The notes below the pieces were generated by a model. That model did not search any database. It worked only from the letters and a program-made list of their open reading frames with translations, and was not told the DNA's origin. The position numbers and the translations under genes are program-made. From assembly GCA_016284315.1 (NCBI GenBank), contig JAEEOO010000034.1, positions 1 through 64,000 on the forward strand: a stretch of 64,000 bases of DNA, in the 5' to 3' direction. This DNA is from Lachnospiraceae bacterium (GTDB lineage Bacteria; Bacillota; Clostridia; Lachnospirales; Lachnospiraceae). This document shows, piece after piece, positions 16,171 through 24,324 of this stretch; position 1 is the stretch's first letter; the number at the start of each line of letters is the position of its first letter.

Positions 16171-17685
16171 ATGGAACAAAATTCTACCGAACTTAATTCA
16201 TCAGAGATTCAGGAAAATTCAACTGAAAAGAAACAATACAGAGACTACAGATCCGAGAAGAAATACATGCGCAATAAGTATTTTCTTTGGGGTCTGACAG
16301 GCTTTTTAACTATTATAGCGTGTATTGCTGTATATCTTATACTAAATAATTTTAAGGTTATCTGGACTTTTTTAAAGTCATTAAACAAGGTTCTTATGCC
16401 TGTGTATATGGGTATGATCATCGCATACCTTCTTACACCTATTTTAAACTTTATAGAGTTTAAATTACTGACTCCGCTATTTGATAAATCTAAGTTTAAG
16501 AAGTGTGAGAAGAGGGATAAGCTGATACGTGGTATTAGCATCCTTCTTACCATGATCTTTGCTCTTGCAATCATTTTCTGGATCATATATTTGATGGTGA
16601 GCCAGATTGTTCCTTCGGTTAGGAACATTATATCAAATTTAGATGTATATGTTTCCAATATACAGCTTTGGGCTAACCAGACACTTGAGAATAACCCGAC
16701 TCTTAAAGAAAACATTATCAAATGGGTTGGTGTTTCTTCTGAGAATATTGAAGAATGGGTAAATGGAGATATTCTTTCGTTTTCATTTATTTCACAGTTT
16801 GTGCCATACATAAATGAAAACGGTTCTGTGGATTTCAACCAGATCATAAGCATTATGGGATCGGTTATCGGCGGACTGGGTAAGTTTATCGGTGGTATAT
16901 GGAATTTCATCATTGGATTGATCATTTCTATCTATCTGCTTGGCGGAAAAGAGAAGTTTGCCGGAAGAAGCAAGAAATTTGCTTATGTTATATTTAGCCG
17001 TAAAGCTGCAAACAGCATTATTTATGCCTTCAGATATACACACAAAACGTTTATTGGCTTTCTTGGTGGAAAAGTAGTCGATTCATTTATCATTGGTATC
17101 CTTTGCTTTATCGGTACTACTATATTACAGACCCCCTATGCAGGTCTGGTAAGTTTGTTTGTGGGTGTAACCAATATTATTCCTTATTTCGGACCTTTTA
17201 TTGGAGCAATTCCAAGTATTTTACTTGTATTTGTTGTAGATCCCATGCATCCGTTAAATGCTTTGTTCCTTGCTATATTTATCCTTGTATTGCAGCAGGT
17301 TGACGGAAACATAATCGGTCCCAAGATCATTGGAGATTCAACCGGTCTTGAAGGCTTCTGGGTTATTTTTGCCATCACTATATTTGGTGGATTCTTTGGA
17401 GTACCCGGAATGATCATCGGTGTACCTATTTTTGCGGTTATCTACGCAGGTTTAAAGACCTGGGCAAGAAAAAGACTTCGTAAAAAAGATTTGCCAAGGC
17501 ACACTTCGGACTATGTTAATCTATATCGTATAGATGACAATGGTGAAATAGAAGAGTTTATTCCCGATTCCAGAAAACCTTTTACACATACAAAGGACAA
17601 GCCATTAAGAATTCCTTTTGTTTCTTCAATTCGAGATAGGATCAAGAAACGTAAGGAAAGGAAGAATAAAGACAAAGAATCATAG
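16171..17685 (+). CDS. AI-2E family transporter (PerM-like permease)
   Basis: Multi-pass membrane protein of the AI-2E/UPF0118 family (PF01594). The 504-residue product has a polar N terminus, about eight transmembrane segments between residues 30 and 430, and a basic, Lys/Arg-rich cytoplasmic C-terminal tail that is longer than usual. The conserved PFIGAIPS stretch and the QQVDGNIIGPKI block typical of the family are present. AGGAG precedes the ATG. Members have been linked to autoinducer-2 export, Na+/H+ exchange or general efflux, so the substrate is open. dtd follows after 39 bases. Confidence 0.86.
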   Translation: MEQNSTELNSSEIQENSTEKKQYRDYRSEKKYMRNKYFLWGLTGFLTIIACIAVYLILNNFKVIWTFLKSLNKVLMPVYMGMIIAYLLTPILNFIEFKLLTPLFDKSKFKKCEKRDKLIRGISILLTMIFALAIIFWIIYLMVSQIVPSVRNIISNLDVYVSNIQLWANQTLENNPTLKENIIKWVGVSSENIEEWVNGDILSFSFISQFVPYINENGSVDFNQIISIMGSVIGGLGKFIGGIWNFIIGLIISIYLLGGKEKFAGRSKKFAYVIFSRKAANSIIYAFRYTHKTFIGFLGGKVVDSFIIGILCFIGTTILQTPYAGLVSLFVGVTNIIPYFGPFIGAIPSILLVFVVDPMHPLNALFLAIFILVLQQVDGNIIGPKIIGDSTGLEGFWVIFAITIFGGFFGVPGMIIGVPIFAVIYAGLKTWARKRLRKKDLPRHTSDYVNLYRIDDNGEIEEFIPDSRKPFTHTKDKPLRIPFVSSIRDRIKKRKERKNKDKES

Positions 17686-17724
17686 AATTAAGGTATATTT
17701 TTTTGTAAAGCGGGTCCCATATAA

Positions 17725-18174
17725 ATGAAATTTGTTATACAGCGAGTTACAAGTGCAAGTGTAACGGTAGATAATCAAATAATCGGTCAGATAGACAAAG
17801 GTTTTCTTGTCCTCATCGGAATTACCCATGACGATACAAAAGAGATCGCTAATAAAATGATCAAGAAGCTCATAGGCCTAAGAATATTTGAAGACGAAAA
17901 CGGTAAGACCAATCTGGATCTCAAAACTGTTGATGGATCATTACTTCTTATCAGCCAATTTACCCTTTATGCTGACTGTAAGCATGGAAATCGTCCCGGT
18001 TTTACCGATGCAGGCGCTCCTGATTTTGCAAATGAAATGTATGAATATATAATTTCTGAATGTAAAAAATCTGTTCCCAATGTTCAGACCGGTTCATTTG
18101 GTGCAGATATGAAGGTATCATTATTAAATGATGGACCATTTACGATCATATTAGATTCAAAGGAATTAATGTAA
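17725..18174 (+). CDS. dtd: D-aminoacyl-tRNA deacylase
   Basis: Cytoplasmic proofreading enzyme that removes D-amino acids wrongly attached to tRNA. The 149-residue product has both family signatures: SQFTLYAD near residue 80 and, near the C terminus, NDGPFTII, where most members have a Val in place of the Phe. The start has only a weak ribosome site (AAAGCGGG, 13 bases away). A small hairpin follows the stop. Confidence 0.95.
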   Translation: MKFVIQRVTSASVTVDNQIIGQIDKGFLVLIGITHDDTKEIANKMIKKLIGLRIFEDENGKTNLDLKTVDGSLLLISQFTLYADCKHGNRPGFTDAGAPDFANEMYEYIISECKKSVPNVQTGSFGADMKVSLLNDGPFTIILDSKELM

Positions 18175-18175
18175 G

Positions 18176-18196
18176 TGCCCAAAGAGGGCATTTATT
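18176..18196 (+). terminator. Weak intrinsic terminator after dtd
   Basis: A five-base-pair stem TGCCC/GGGCA with loop AAAGA, starting right after the dtd stop and followed by TTTATTT. Short stem and broken T run make it a modest candidate. Confidence 0.45.
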
Positions 18197-18232
18197 TCCT
18201 AAATAAAAGTATGCGCGAAATATCTGTTTTGC

Positions 18233-18330
18233 GTGTACATTATGGGGAAAATATGATATAATATGAATATATAGTGGTTTTTAGGGTTTTTACGTCTTTT
18301 TTGACTTTTTATCAAGGCCCCTATGTACAC
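18233..18330. repeat. Inverted repeat flanking the tyrosine recombinase promoter
   Basis: GTGTACAT followed by TATGGGG (18233-18247) is matched on the other strand by CCCC-T-ATGTACAC (18318-18330): eight perfect bases, then four G/C pairs offset by two bases. The 70-base AT-rich interior holds the recombinase promoter. The left arm lies upstream of the promoter, so the pair is not simply an mRNA hairpin. It could be a recombination site or paired operator. Confidence 0.5.
18254..18262 (+). promoter_or_regulatory. Extended -10 promoter of the tyrosine recombinase gene
   Basis: TGATATAAT at 18254-18262 is a perfect extended -10 element (TG-N-TATAAT). No good -35 box lies at the usual distance. 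The leader to the ATG at 18384 is about 115 bases. Confidence 0.55.
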
Positions 18331-18383
18331 TTTTCATTCAATATGTATTCAATAATTTATGTTTAAATTTATCTGAGGTAATT

Positions 18384-19400
18384 ATGCTTGAGAAAAAACG
18401 TGATTCGCGTGTATTAATTGAATTGGTTGATGAAATGCCTGAATTCTGTCAGGACTTCTTTATCGGGCGTAAAAATGAGCGTGCTCTCAGTACCAGAATT
18501 GGCTACGCTCGCGATATAAATTATTTCATCGATTGGATGATCCAAAATCACAGAGATTTTTGCCAATTTGAAGGGAAAAAACGCTCAATTAAACCCTCAG
18601 ATTTCGGCATGATCACTGTATCTGATATTGATAAATATATTGAGCTTTATTCCGATGAACATCAAATTCGAGCTACAGCCAGAGCCAGATCCGCTATATC
18701 ATCATTCTACAAGTATTTAACTGATACATTAAGAGCAATCGATTATAATCCGGTATCAGGTGCTCAAAGGATAAAAATTCCAAATAAGGACTATGTTATT
18801 TATTTAACAAGCGAAGAACAGGACAAATTACTGAATTGTATCAGATACGGAACCGGTCTCACGGATCGTCAGCAGGTTTGGCATAAACATTATGAAAAAC
18901 GTGACCTTGCAATGATCTTTTTATTCCTTGATACAGGTCTTCGTGTATCCGAATTAAACGGTATAGACAATGGTGATCTTGATTTAAATGAATGTTCAGT
19001 TGTTGTTACCCGAAAAGGTGGAAAACAAAGCAAGATCTATTTTTCCGATGAATCCTGTGAATATATTAGGGATTATCTTGAAGAAAAACAAATTGTGACA
19101 CCACTCTCCTGCGGTCCCAAGGAGCCACTCTTCGTTACATTGCAGGGACGCAGGCTTGCTATAAGACAGATTCAGGAAATAGTTCCAAAGTATGTTGATG
19201 CAGCCCTTCCTGAAAAAGCCGGAACTATCAGCCCTCACAAGCTACGTTCCAGCTTTGCCATGGAATTCTATCGTGTTGAGCGTGATATTTTGGCGCTTCA
19301 GCAGCGAATGGGCCATTCAAGCCTAAATACCACGAATATATACGCTAAAGCCTTCGAATCCGTCTCTAACCAGACCCGTAATTGGAGGAAAGAAATCTAG
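18384..19400 (+). CDS. Tyrosine recombinase (Xer/integrase family)
   Basis: Site-specific DNA recombinase of 338 residues. A SAM-like core-binding domain (about residues 15-125) is followed by a catalytic domain with the full set of active residues: Arg in TGLRVSEL, Lys in RKGGK, HKLR, GHSS and the nucleophile Tyr in NIYAK. No excisionase, phage or transposon gene is near, so a chromosomal Xer-like role (single-recombinase XerS type, or DNA inversion) is more likely than a prophage integrase. The promoter is enclosed by an inverted repeat and an 83-bp palindrome follows the stop. Confidence 0.85.
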   Translation: MLEKKRDSRVLIELVDEMPEFCQDFFIGRKNERALSTRIGYARDINYFIDWMIQNHRDFCQFEGKKRSIKPSDFGMITVSDIDKYIELYSDEHQIRATARARSAISSFYKYLTDTLRAIDYNPVSGAQRIKIPNKDYVIYLTSEEQDKLLNCIRYGTGLTDRQQVWHKHYEKRDLAMIFLFLDTGLRVSELNGIDNGDLDLNECSVVVTRKGGKQSKIYFSDESCEYIRDYLEEKQIVTPLSCGPKEPLFVTLQGRRLAIRQIQEIVPKYVDAALPEKAGTISPHKLRSSFAMEFYRVERDILALQQRMGHSSLNTTNIYAKAFESVSNQTRNWRKEI

Positions 19401-19409
19401 GACCACATA

Positions 19410-19492
19410 GGGGACGGAGTTAAGGGGACATTTTCATATTAATAACAAGATGTATGAAAATGTGATGAAAATGTTCCCTTAACTCCGTCCCC
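19410..19492. repeat. 83-bp palindromic element (REP/MITE-like)
   Basis: Arms of 28 bases (19410-19437 and 19465-19492) are complementary at 27 positions, with one G-T pair; the outer ends are GGGGACGGAGTTAAGG and its complement. The loop contains a direct copy of ATGAAAATGT (19454-19463) that is repeated in the right arm (19465-19474). It fills the gap between the recombinase and a convergent regulator gene. No T run follows, so it is a poor standard terminator but could stop transcription both ways. Confidence 0.82.
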
Positions 19493-19497
19493 GGTTT

Positions 19498-20649
19498 TCA
19501 AAGTTGTTCGTCTAGGCTTGCTCCGTCCCACCAATCATTTCCTTCAAATTGATGGGAATAAATTGTGAATTGATTTAATGCAGGTCCGTTTATTTCATAT
19601 GCCAATGGATTCTTTTTTGTGTAATTATTTAGCTTAACAAGATCAATGACATTTGGATAACTGATGGCAACATATATGATCTCATTATCATTGGCATCTA
19701 TAAGTGCATATTCATATGCATCATCGAATCCGTCATTTGCAATATATGCAGGATAATTATACATTTCCTCGTCGTACATTACATTACTGATGAATTCCTG
19801 ATCCTGGAAACAAATTCTGCAAGTTATATTTGAAAGTCTTTCAACCTCATTTTCAAAATCCGCATCGTTATATTCAACCTTAAGAATCACATAACCATCG
19901 GTGTCAAACAGCCCTGTCTTAAGATAAAAATCGTATTTAGAACTTATAGCATTTTCCAGTGAATCCGGGAATGTCATAAATAAGCTGTTTAATTCACCGC
20001 TGTATTCATCAAGTAAGTATTGTTTATCATATTCTTGCTTTTCAGACGATTTATCTGCAGGCTGAAGCATCTCTAATGCCGCAATTCCGATGATCAACAT
20101 GGTGGATACAATAAATTTCACTGCAACGGCTACAAGAGCGATAACAAATGCTCCTATAACTATAGTAAGTGTCTTTTTCTTTGTCAGTTTTCTAAGTACA
20201 CCGTTTGCATAAAGTGTTGTAATAGCCATTGCAATAAGAGCTATAAATGAAAATAATACTGCCAAAAATGAAAAAATGCTTGGTTCATAGTGAATACATT
20301 GGAATACTAGGGCGGCGGTTAAAAGACCTGTACCTATAAAACTAATTACTCTGACCCATTTAAAAAGCCTTCCCTTTTCAGAACCGGCATAATCCGCCAT
20401 TTTCTCAGCTACTTCTTTGATCTCCTCATTCATATCGTTTTTCCTTTCTCCGTCGATCAGCTCGCGCACATCAATCTCGAAGAAATCTGCGATATCGGTA
20501 ACAATGGAAATATCCGGCATGTTGCTTCCGGTCTCCCATCTTGATACAGTTCTTCCGCTAACATTAAAATGCTCTGCAAGCTGTTCTTGAGTCATTCCTT
20601 TTTCGTTTCTTAATTGTTTAAGGAATGATCCGATTTTTTTCTGATCCAT
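19498..20649 (-). CDS. XRE-family regulator with membrane and extracytoplasmic domains
   Basis: The 383-residue product starts with a Cro/CI-type helix-turn-helix (about residues 5-60; TQEQLAEHFNVSGRTVSRWE). A linker, about four transmembrane segments between residues 95 and 195, and an acidic C-terminal domain of some 180 residues follow. The layout suggests a one-component sensor that reads an envelope signal and binds DNA. AGGAGGC precedes the ATG. The ABC transporter gene upstream is on the same strand but separated by a terminator; it is a possible target. The C-terminal domain is not one I recognise. Confidence 0.8.
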   Translation of the reverse strand: MDQKKIGSFLKQLRNEKGMTQEQLAEHFNVSGRTVSRWETGSNMPDISIVTDIADFFEIDVRELIDGERKNDMNEEIKEVAEKMADYAGSEKGRLFKWVRVISFIGTGLLTAALVFQCIHYEPSIFSFLAVLFSFIALIAMAITTLYANGVLRKLTKKKTLTIVIGAFVIALVAVAVKFIVSTMLIIGIAALEMLQPADKSSEKQEYDKQYLLDEYSGELNSLFMTFPDSLENAISSKYDFYLKTGLFDTDGYVILKVEYNDADFENEVERLSNITCRICFQDQEFISNVMYDEEMYNYPAYIANDGFDDAYEYALIDANDNEIIYVAISYPNVIDLVKLNNYTKKNPLAYEINGPALNQFTIYSHQFEGNDWWDGASLDEQL

Positions 20650-20727
20650 AAAATGCCTCCTGAATCATTTTTCTAAATCGTACATGTTTTCGCGGAAAAA
20701 CAACACGACATAAAGTGAGAATTATAT

Positions 20728-20752
20728 AAAAGCCGCATATTTAGCGGCTTTT
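20728..20752 (-). terminator. Intrinsic terminator of the ABC transporter transcript
   Basis: A nine-base-pair stem AAAAGCCGC/GCGGCTTTT with a seven-base loop lies just beyond the transporter stop in its direction of transcription and ends in TTTT. It also lies in front of the XRE regulator gene. Confidence 0.78.
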
Positions 20753-20776
20753 AAGTGTTATAGACAAGTATGTCTA

Positions 20777-22510
20777 TCATCCACGATTTTCCTGGATCTT
20801 GTTCATTCTTGCATAGCTTCCTCCAAGAGCTACAAGTTCTTCGTGGGTACCTTCTTCAGCGATACGTCCTTCTTCGATAACAAGGATCTTATCAGCGTTA
20901 CGAATGGTTGACAGTCTGTGGGCAATGGCAACAATTGTATGGTTACCGGCAATATTGTTAATAGCTTTTTGAATCTGCTGCTCCGTTTCAACATCAACAG
21001 ACGCGGTTGCTTCATCTAGAATGATTATAGGCGAATGACGAAGTATCGCTCTGGCGATAGCTACACGTTGTTTTTGACCACCTGATAGCCTAAGTCCACG
21101 TTCACCAACCTGAGTATCATACTGCTGAGGCATCTCCATTATAGTATCATGAATATTTGCCGCTTTTGCAGCCTCCATGATCTCATCCAAAGTTGCTTCG
21201 GGAACTGCATAACCTATGTTCTCGGCAATGCTTCCGTTAAACAAGAATGTATCTTGAAGTACAGGTGAAATATTTTTTCTAAGGCTCTCAAGAGTTACTT
21301 TTGAAATATCCTGACCATCAACAAGAATATGACCTTCTGTGGGCTCATAAAACCTTGAAATTAATTGAGTTAAAGTAGTCTTACCAACTCCGGTGGGACC
21401 GACAAGAGCCAACATTTTTCCGGGTTCACACTTAAATGAAACATCTTTTAATACAGGAATATCATTCTCATAAGAAAAGCTCACATGATCAAAGCTAATC
21501 TCACCCTTAACATTTTCAAGTGGTTTAGCATCTTCTGCATCCTGAATCTCACAGGGAGTATCAAGAATTGCCATAACACGTTCAGCACCGGCCATAGCCT
21601 GTTGCATATTCTCAAGAAGGTTCGCTATACCTGCTATTGGGTTATAAAACAATCCCAAATACAAAAGGAATGCAACGATCTCTTCGATATGAAGCTTGTT
21701 TAAATAAGCAAGATATCCGCCAAAGGATACGATCAAAAGTGTTCCTATACCGGACAAAAACTCAACACTGGGATGAAATATGGCGCTGATCTTGAGAGCA
21801 TGAAGCTGGGCGTTTACATGATCGAAATTCTGCTCATTAATTCTCTCAGATTCATATTCTTCACGTCCAAATGACTGAATTTCCTGTATTCCGGAAAGAT
21901 TATCCTGGAGTTTTCCGTTAAGTTCACCCATCTTTTTCTGGGATATCTTAAAGAAAGGACGGATCTTTTTAGAAAAAATAAATCCGGATAAAAGGATCAA
22001 AGGTAAAGGTGCACAAGTAATAAGTGCAAGCTTAGGGTTTATTGTAAGCAAAACAATTAACACGCCTACGAAAGTAACGACATTGGTTATTGTTTCGGGG
22101 ATCATATGAGCATATAAAAGCTCAAAATCCCTTGTGTCGTTAACCACACGGCTCATAAGGTCACCGGTCTGTTTGTCATGGAAATATCCAAGATGCATAT
22201 GCTCAAGCTTGTCATAAACCTTAGTACGCATATCACCCACAAGGTACCATGCAGCTTTATGAGCAAGGAAATTACTTAAGAATCTGAATAATACTCTGAA
22301 TAGATATAACCCAAGAAGGATACCTGTCAGTACCCCTATTGTCTTTAAATCTTCCTGTTCAACACCGCCTTCAACGATACCTGTCATTCTTGCAAGAACC
22401 TTAGGTGCAGTAAGATTAACAACGGTAAGCAAAAGAGTCGATAATATGGCAAACACATAATATGCCTTATATCTGATTGCTTCTCTGCTTAGTCTCCACA
22501 ACATTTTCAT
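20777..22510 (-). CDS. ABC transporter, fused permease and ATPase (exporter type)
   Basis: Type I half-transporter exporter of 577 residues that works as a dimer. The N-terminal six-helix membrane domain (about residues 1-310) is followed by an ATPase with Walker A GPTGVGKTT, signature LSGGQKQR and Walker B IIILDEATA, plus the H-loop in AIAHRLSTI. GGAG lies nine bases before the ATG. It is the last gene of the long same-strand run that starts at hisZ and begins 27 bases after the RNase G gene. A partner half-transporter is not adjacent, so it probably forms a homodimer. The substrate (lipid, peptide or drug) is unknown. Confidence 0.93.
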   Translation of the reverse strand: MKMLWRLSREAIRYKAYYVFAILSTLLLTVVNLTAPKVLARMTGIVEGGVEQEDLKTIGVLTGILLGLYLFRVLFRFLSNFLAHKAAWYLVGDMRTKVYDKLEHMHLGYFHDKQTGDLMSRVVNDTRDFELLYAHMIPETITNVVTFVGVLIVLLTINPKLALITCAPLPLILLSGFIFSKKIRPFFKISQKKMGELNGKLQDNLSGIQEIQSFGREEYESERINEQNFDHVNAQLHALKISAIFHPSVEFLSGIGTLLIVSFGGYLAYLNKLHIEEIVAFLLYLGLFYNPIAGIANLLENMQQAMAGAERVMAILDTPCEIQDAEDAKPLENVKGEISFDHVSFSYENDIPVLKDVSFKCEPGKMLALVGPTGVGKTTLTQLISRFYEPTEGHILVDGQDISKVTLESLRKNISPVLQDTFLFNGSIAENIGYAVPEATLDEIMEAAKAANIHDTIMEMPQQYDTQVGERGLRLSGGQKQRVAIARAILRHSPIIILDEATASVDVETEQQIQKAINNIAGNHTIVAIAHRLSTIRNADKILVIEEGRIAEEGTHEELVALGGSYARMNKIQENRG

Positions 22511-22537
22511 TGTTCATTTCTCCATTTTGTGACTGAT

Positions 22538-23554
22538 CTAGTTAAGTAATGATACTATCTCGGAAAGAGGCTTTTCGGTCTTCTGCCTTGTAAGCTCCAT
22601 TATACCGAGAGGAGTAATGTCAATTACTTTTACGATTACTTTATCTTTACTTACGAACTCTTCCATGGCTTTGATCAAAGTTTCTTTATCCTCTTCAGAG
22701 TCCATATTAATAAAGTCAATAAGGATCATACCGCTGATATTTCGAAGTTTAAGCTGCATTGCTATCTCTTCAGCGGCTTCTTCATTAAGCTTATAAACTA
22801 TATCCGATGCATCCGCCTTCTTGGAAGGAGTGTTCTTACCTGAGTTTACATCAATAACAGTCAATGCTTCCGTATGATTTATTATCAGATATCCTCCGCT
22901 TTTAAGAAAGACTTTTGGAGAAACGGCTTTTTCAAGTTTTGTTTTTAATGAAAAAAGCTCCTGTAAGCCTAATTTTTCATCTTTATACAGCTCTACGGGA
23001 ACGTCTTTATACTCTGATAAAGAAGCGAAAATCTCGTCATTATCGGTAATGATCTTAACAAAATCACCCGCCAGGTACTTTGCTCTTATAAAAGAGATCA
23101 GACTGTTATCAGGCTTATAAAGAACATTAAATGCTGATTTATATTTCCAACCATCGGTTAACTTTTTGTAATTCACTTTGGCTGATACGGAAATTCTTTT
23201 GCCCTTTTGTTCATCTGAAATGATCTTAACGGGTACAAGATCTCCCTGCTTTAAAGGAAGCACATTATCAGGAACATTGGATAACTTTAAGAAAGCTTCC
23301 GTATCTTGCGAAAGCTTAACAAAAGCAGCTCCTATATCCTTTTTAACTGCGGATACTCTTGAAAGAATGATCTCCCCCGCCTTAGTCTCTTTAGGCATTG
23401 CAAAAACAGACATAAGGCGGTTTTCATCAATAAGAAACAGTCCGAAACTATCGGAATAGTCCAGAATTATAAGTCTTCCCCCAAGGCTTTGAACAGCAGT
23501 ATGAAGTTGATTTGCCTCTGTCACTTCGTGACGAACTTCTATATTACGGCTCAA
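22538..23554 (-). CDS. Short RNase E/G family ribonuclease
   Basis: Single-strand-specific endoribonuclease of the Rne/Rng family, acting in rRNA maturation or mRNA decay. An S1-like RNA-binding domain fills the N-terminal third. The catalytic Mg-binding aspartates are in VIDVNSGK and ILIDFINM. At 338 residues it is much shorter than ordinary RNase G (about 490): the zinc-link cysteines and the C-terminal subdomain are missing. The TTG start overlaps the preceding gene in a TTGA arrangement. It follows the radical SAM/DUF2344 pair, its usual neighbours in Clostridia. Confidence 0.85.
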   Translation of the reverse strand: MSRNIEVRHEVTEANQLHTAVQSLGGRLIILDYSDSFGLFLIDENRLMSVFAMPKETKAGEIILSRVSAVKKDIGAAFVKLSQDTEAFLKLSNVPDNVLPLKQGDLVPVKIISDEQKGKRISVSAKVNYKKLTDGWKYKSAFNVLYKPDNSLISFIRAKYLAGDFVKIITDNDEIFASLSEYKDVPVELYKDEKLGLQELFSLKTKLEKAVSPKVFLKSGGYLIINHTEALTVIDVNSGKNTPSKKADASDIVYKLNEEAAEEIAMQLKLRNISGMILIDFINMDSEEDKETLIKAMEEFVSKDKVIVKVIDITPLGIMELTRQKTEKPLSEIVSLLN

Positions 23555-24315
23555 ACAATTGTCCCCACTTCATCCATAGAGATTAAGTTATCATTCTCAT
23601 CCCTGGTATATGTATCTTTTCTATAGATCATTAAGGAGTTCTCTTTAAGTTCTCCCTTTAAGAATCCGGTGAAAAGTTCCATCAATGCGGATGCTTTTAT
23701 GTTATAACCACTGGATGCATCCAAGATTGCATGGAAACATGCATCTTCTTCATCCCATGAGAATTCAAATATCCTCTCTTTGATATCAACTTCTCTGGGC
23801 CCGGCTTTTCCAACCTTAACAAGGATTATTGAATCCTGTGAGAGAAAAGTTTTTATAGCATCTTCTACTTTACTGCTGTCAACCAGAACATCTTTTAAAC
23901 ATTCCGGCTCACGTCCCTCTTTAAAAGCAATCTTATACTCGGCAGCTGCTACGCTTGCCATAGCATTTCCGCTCTTTTCAGGAAGACGCTTAACAGAAAG
24001 AGCCTGAATCTCCGGAACAGATGCATTATTTATCCTGTTCTTTAATTCTTCACAGCCAATCTCAGAATTCATACGAATATCCATGTATTCTCCGTCGGAT
24101 TCAACGCCAACCGAAAGAGGTTGGGCAAAGGTTGTTATCTGATGAGGCGAGTAACCGTTGGTGTAAGCTACATCAACTTCTGCACGTCTCAAAACCTTCT
24201 GAAAAAAACGCATAACATCCAAATGCCCGATATACCTAAGTGCACCGTGCTTAGAAAACCTTACGCGATAATCGTAATATACAGGTTTGTTATTGTTATT
24301 ATTAGTTTCTGACAT
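23551..24315 (-). CDS. TIGR03936/DUF2344 radical SAM-associated protein
   Basis: A 254-residue cytoplasmic protein of the DUF2344 family, recognisable by the N-terminal FSKHGALRYIGHLD stretch and the YSPHQITTFAQPLSVG block. The family is almost always encoded next to the TIGR03960 radical SAM protein, as here, where it starts nine bases after that gene, and is often fused to it. It probably forms a complex with the radical SAM enzyme. The Asn run near the N terminus is a low-complexity leader. The substrate of the pair is unknown; context with RNase G and ribosomal genes elsewhere hints at RNA or ribosome modification. Confidence 0.88.
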   Translation of the reverse strand: MSETNNNNNKPVYYDYRVRFSKHGALRYIGHLDVMRFFQKVLRRAEVDVAYTNGYSPHQITTFAQPLSVGVESDGEYMDIRMNSEIGCEELKNRINNASVPEIQALSVKRLPEKSGNAMASVAAAEYKIAFKEGREPECLKDVLVDSSKVEDAIKTFLSQDSIILVKVGKAGPREVDIKERIFEFSWDEEDACFHAILDASSGYNIKASALMELFTGFLKGELKENSLMIYRKDTYTRDENDNLISMDEVGTIV

Positions 24316-24324
24316 AATTAATCC

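Noticed and set aside
16245-16925. 226-residue open frame on the - strand
   Set aside because: It lies opposite the AI-2E family gene, whose frame is clearly the conserved one; the hydrophobic content merely mirrors that gene.
18384-19400. Integrase of a prophage or integrative element
   Set aside because: No phage, conjugation or excision genes and no tRNA attachment site lie within the window; the neighbours are housekeeping genes.
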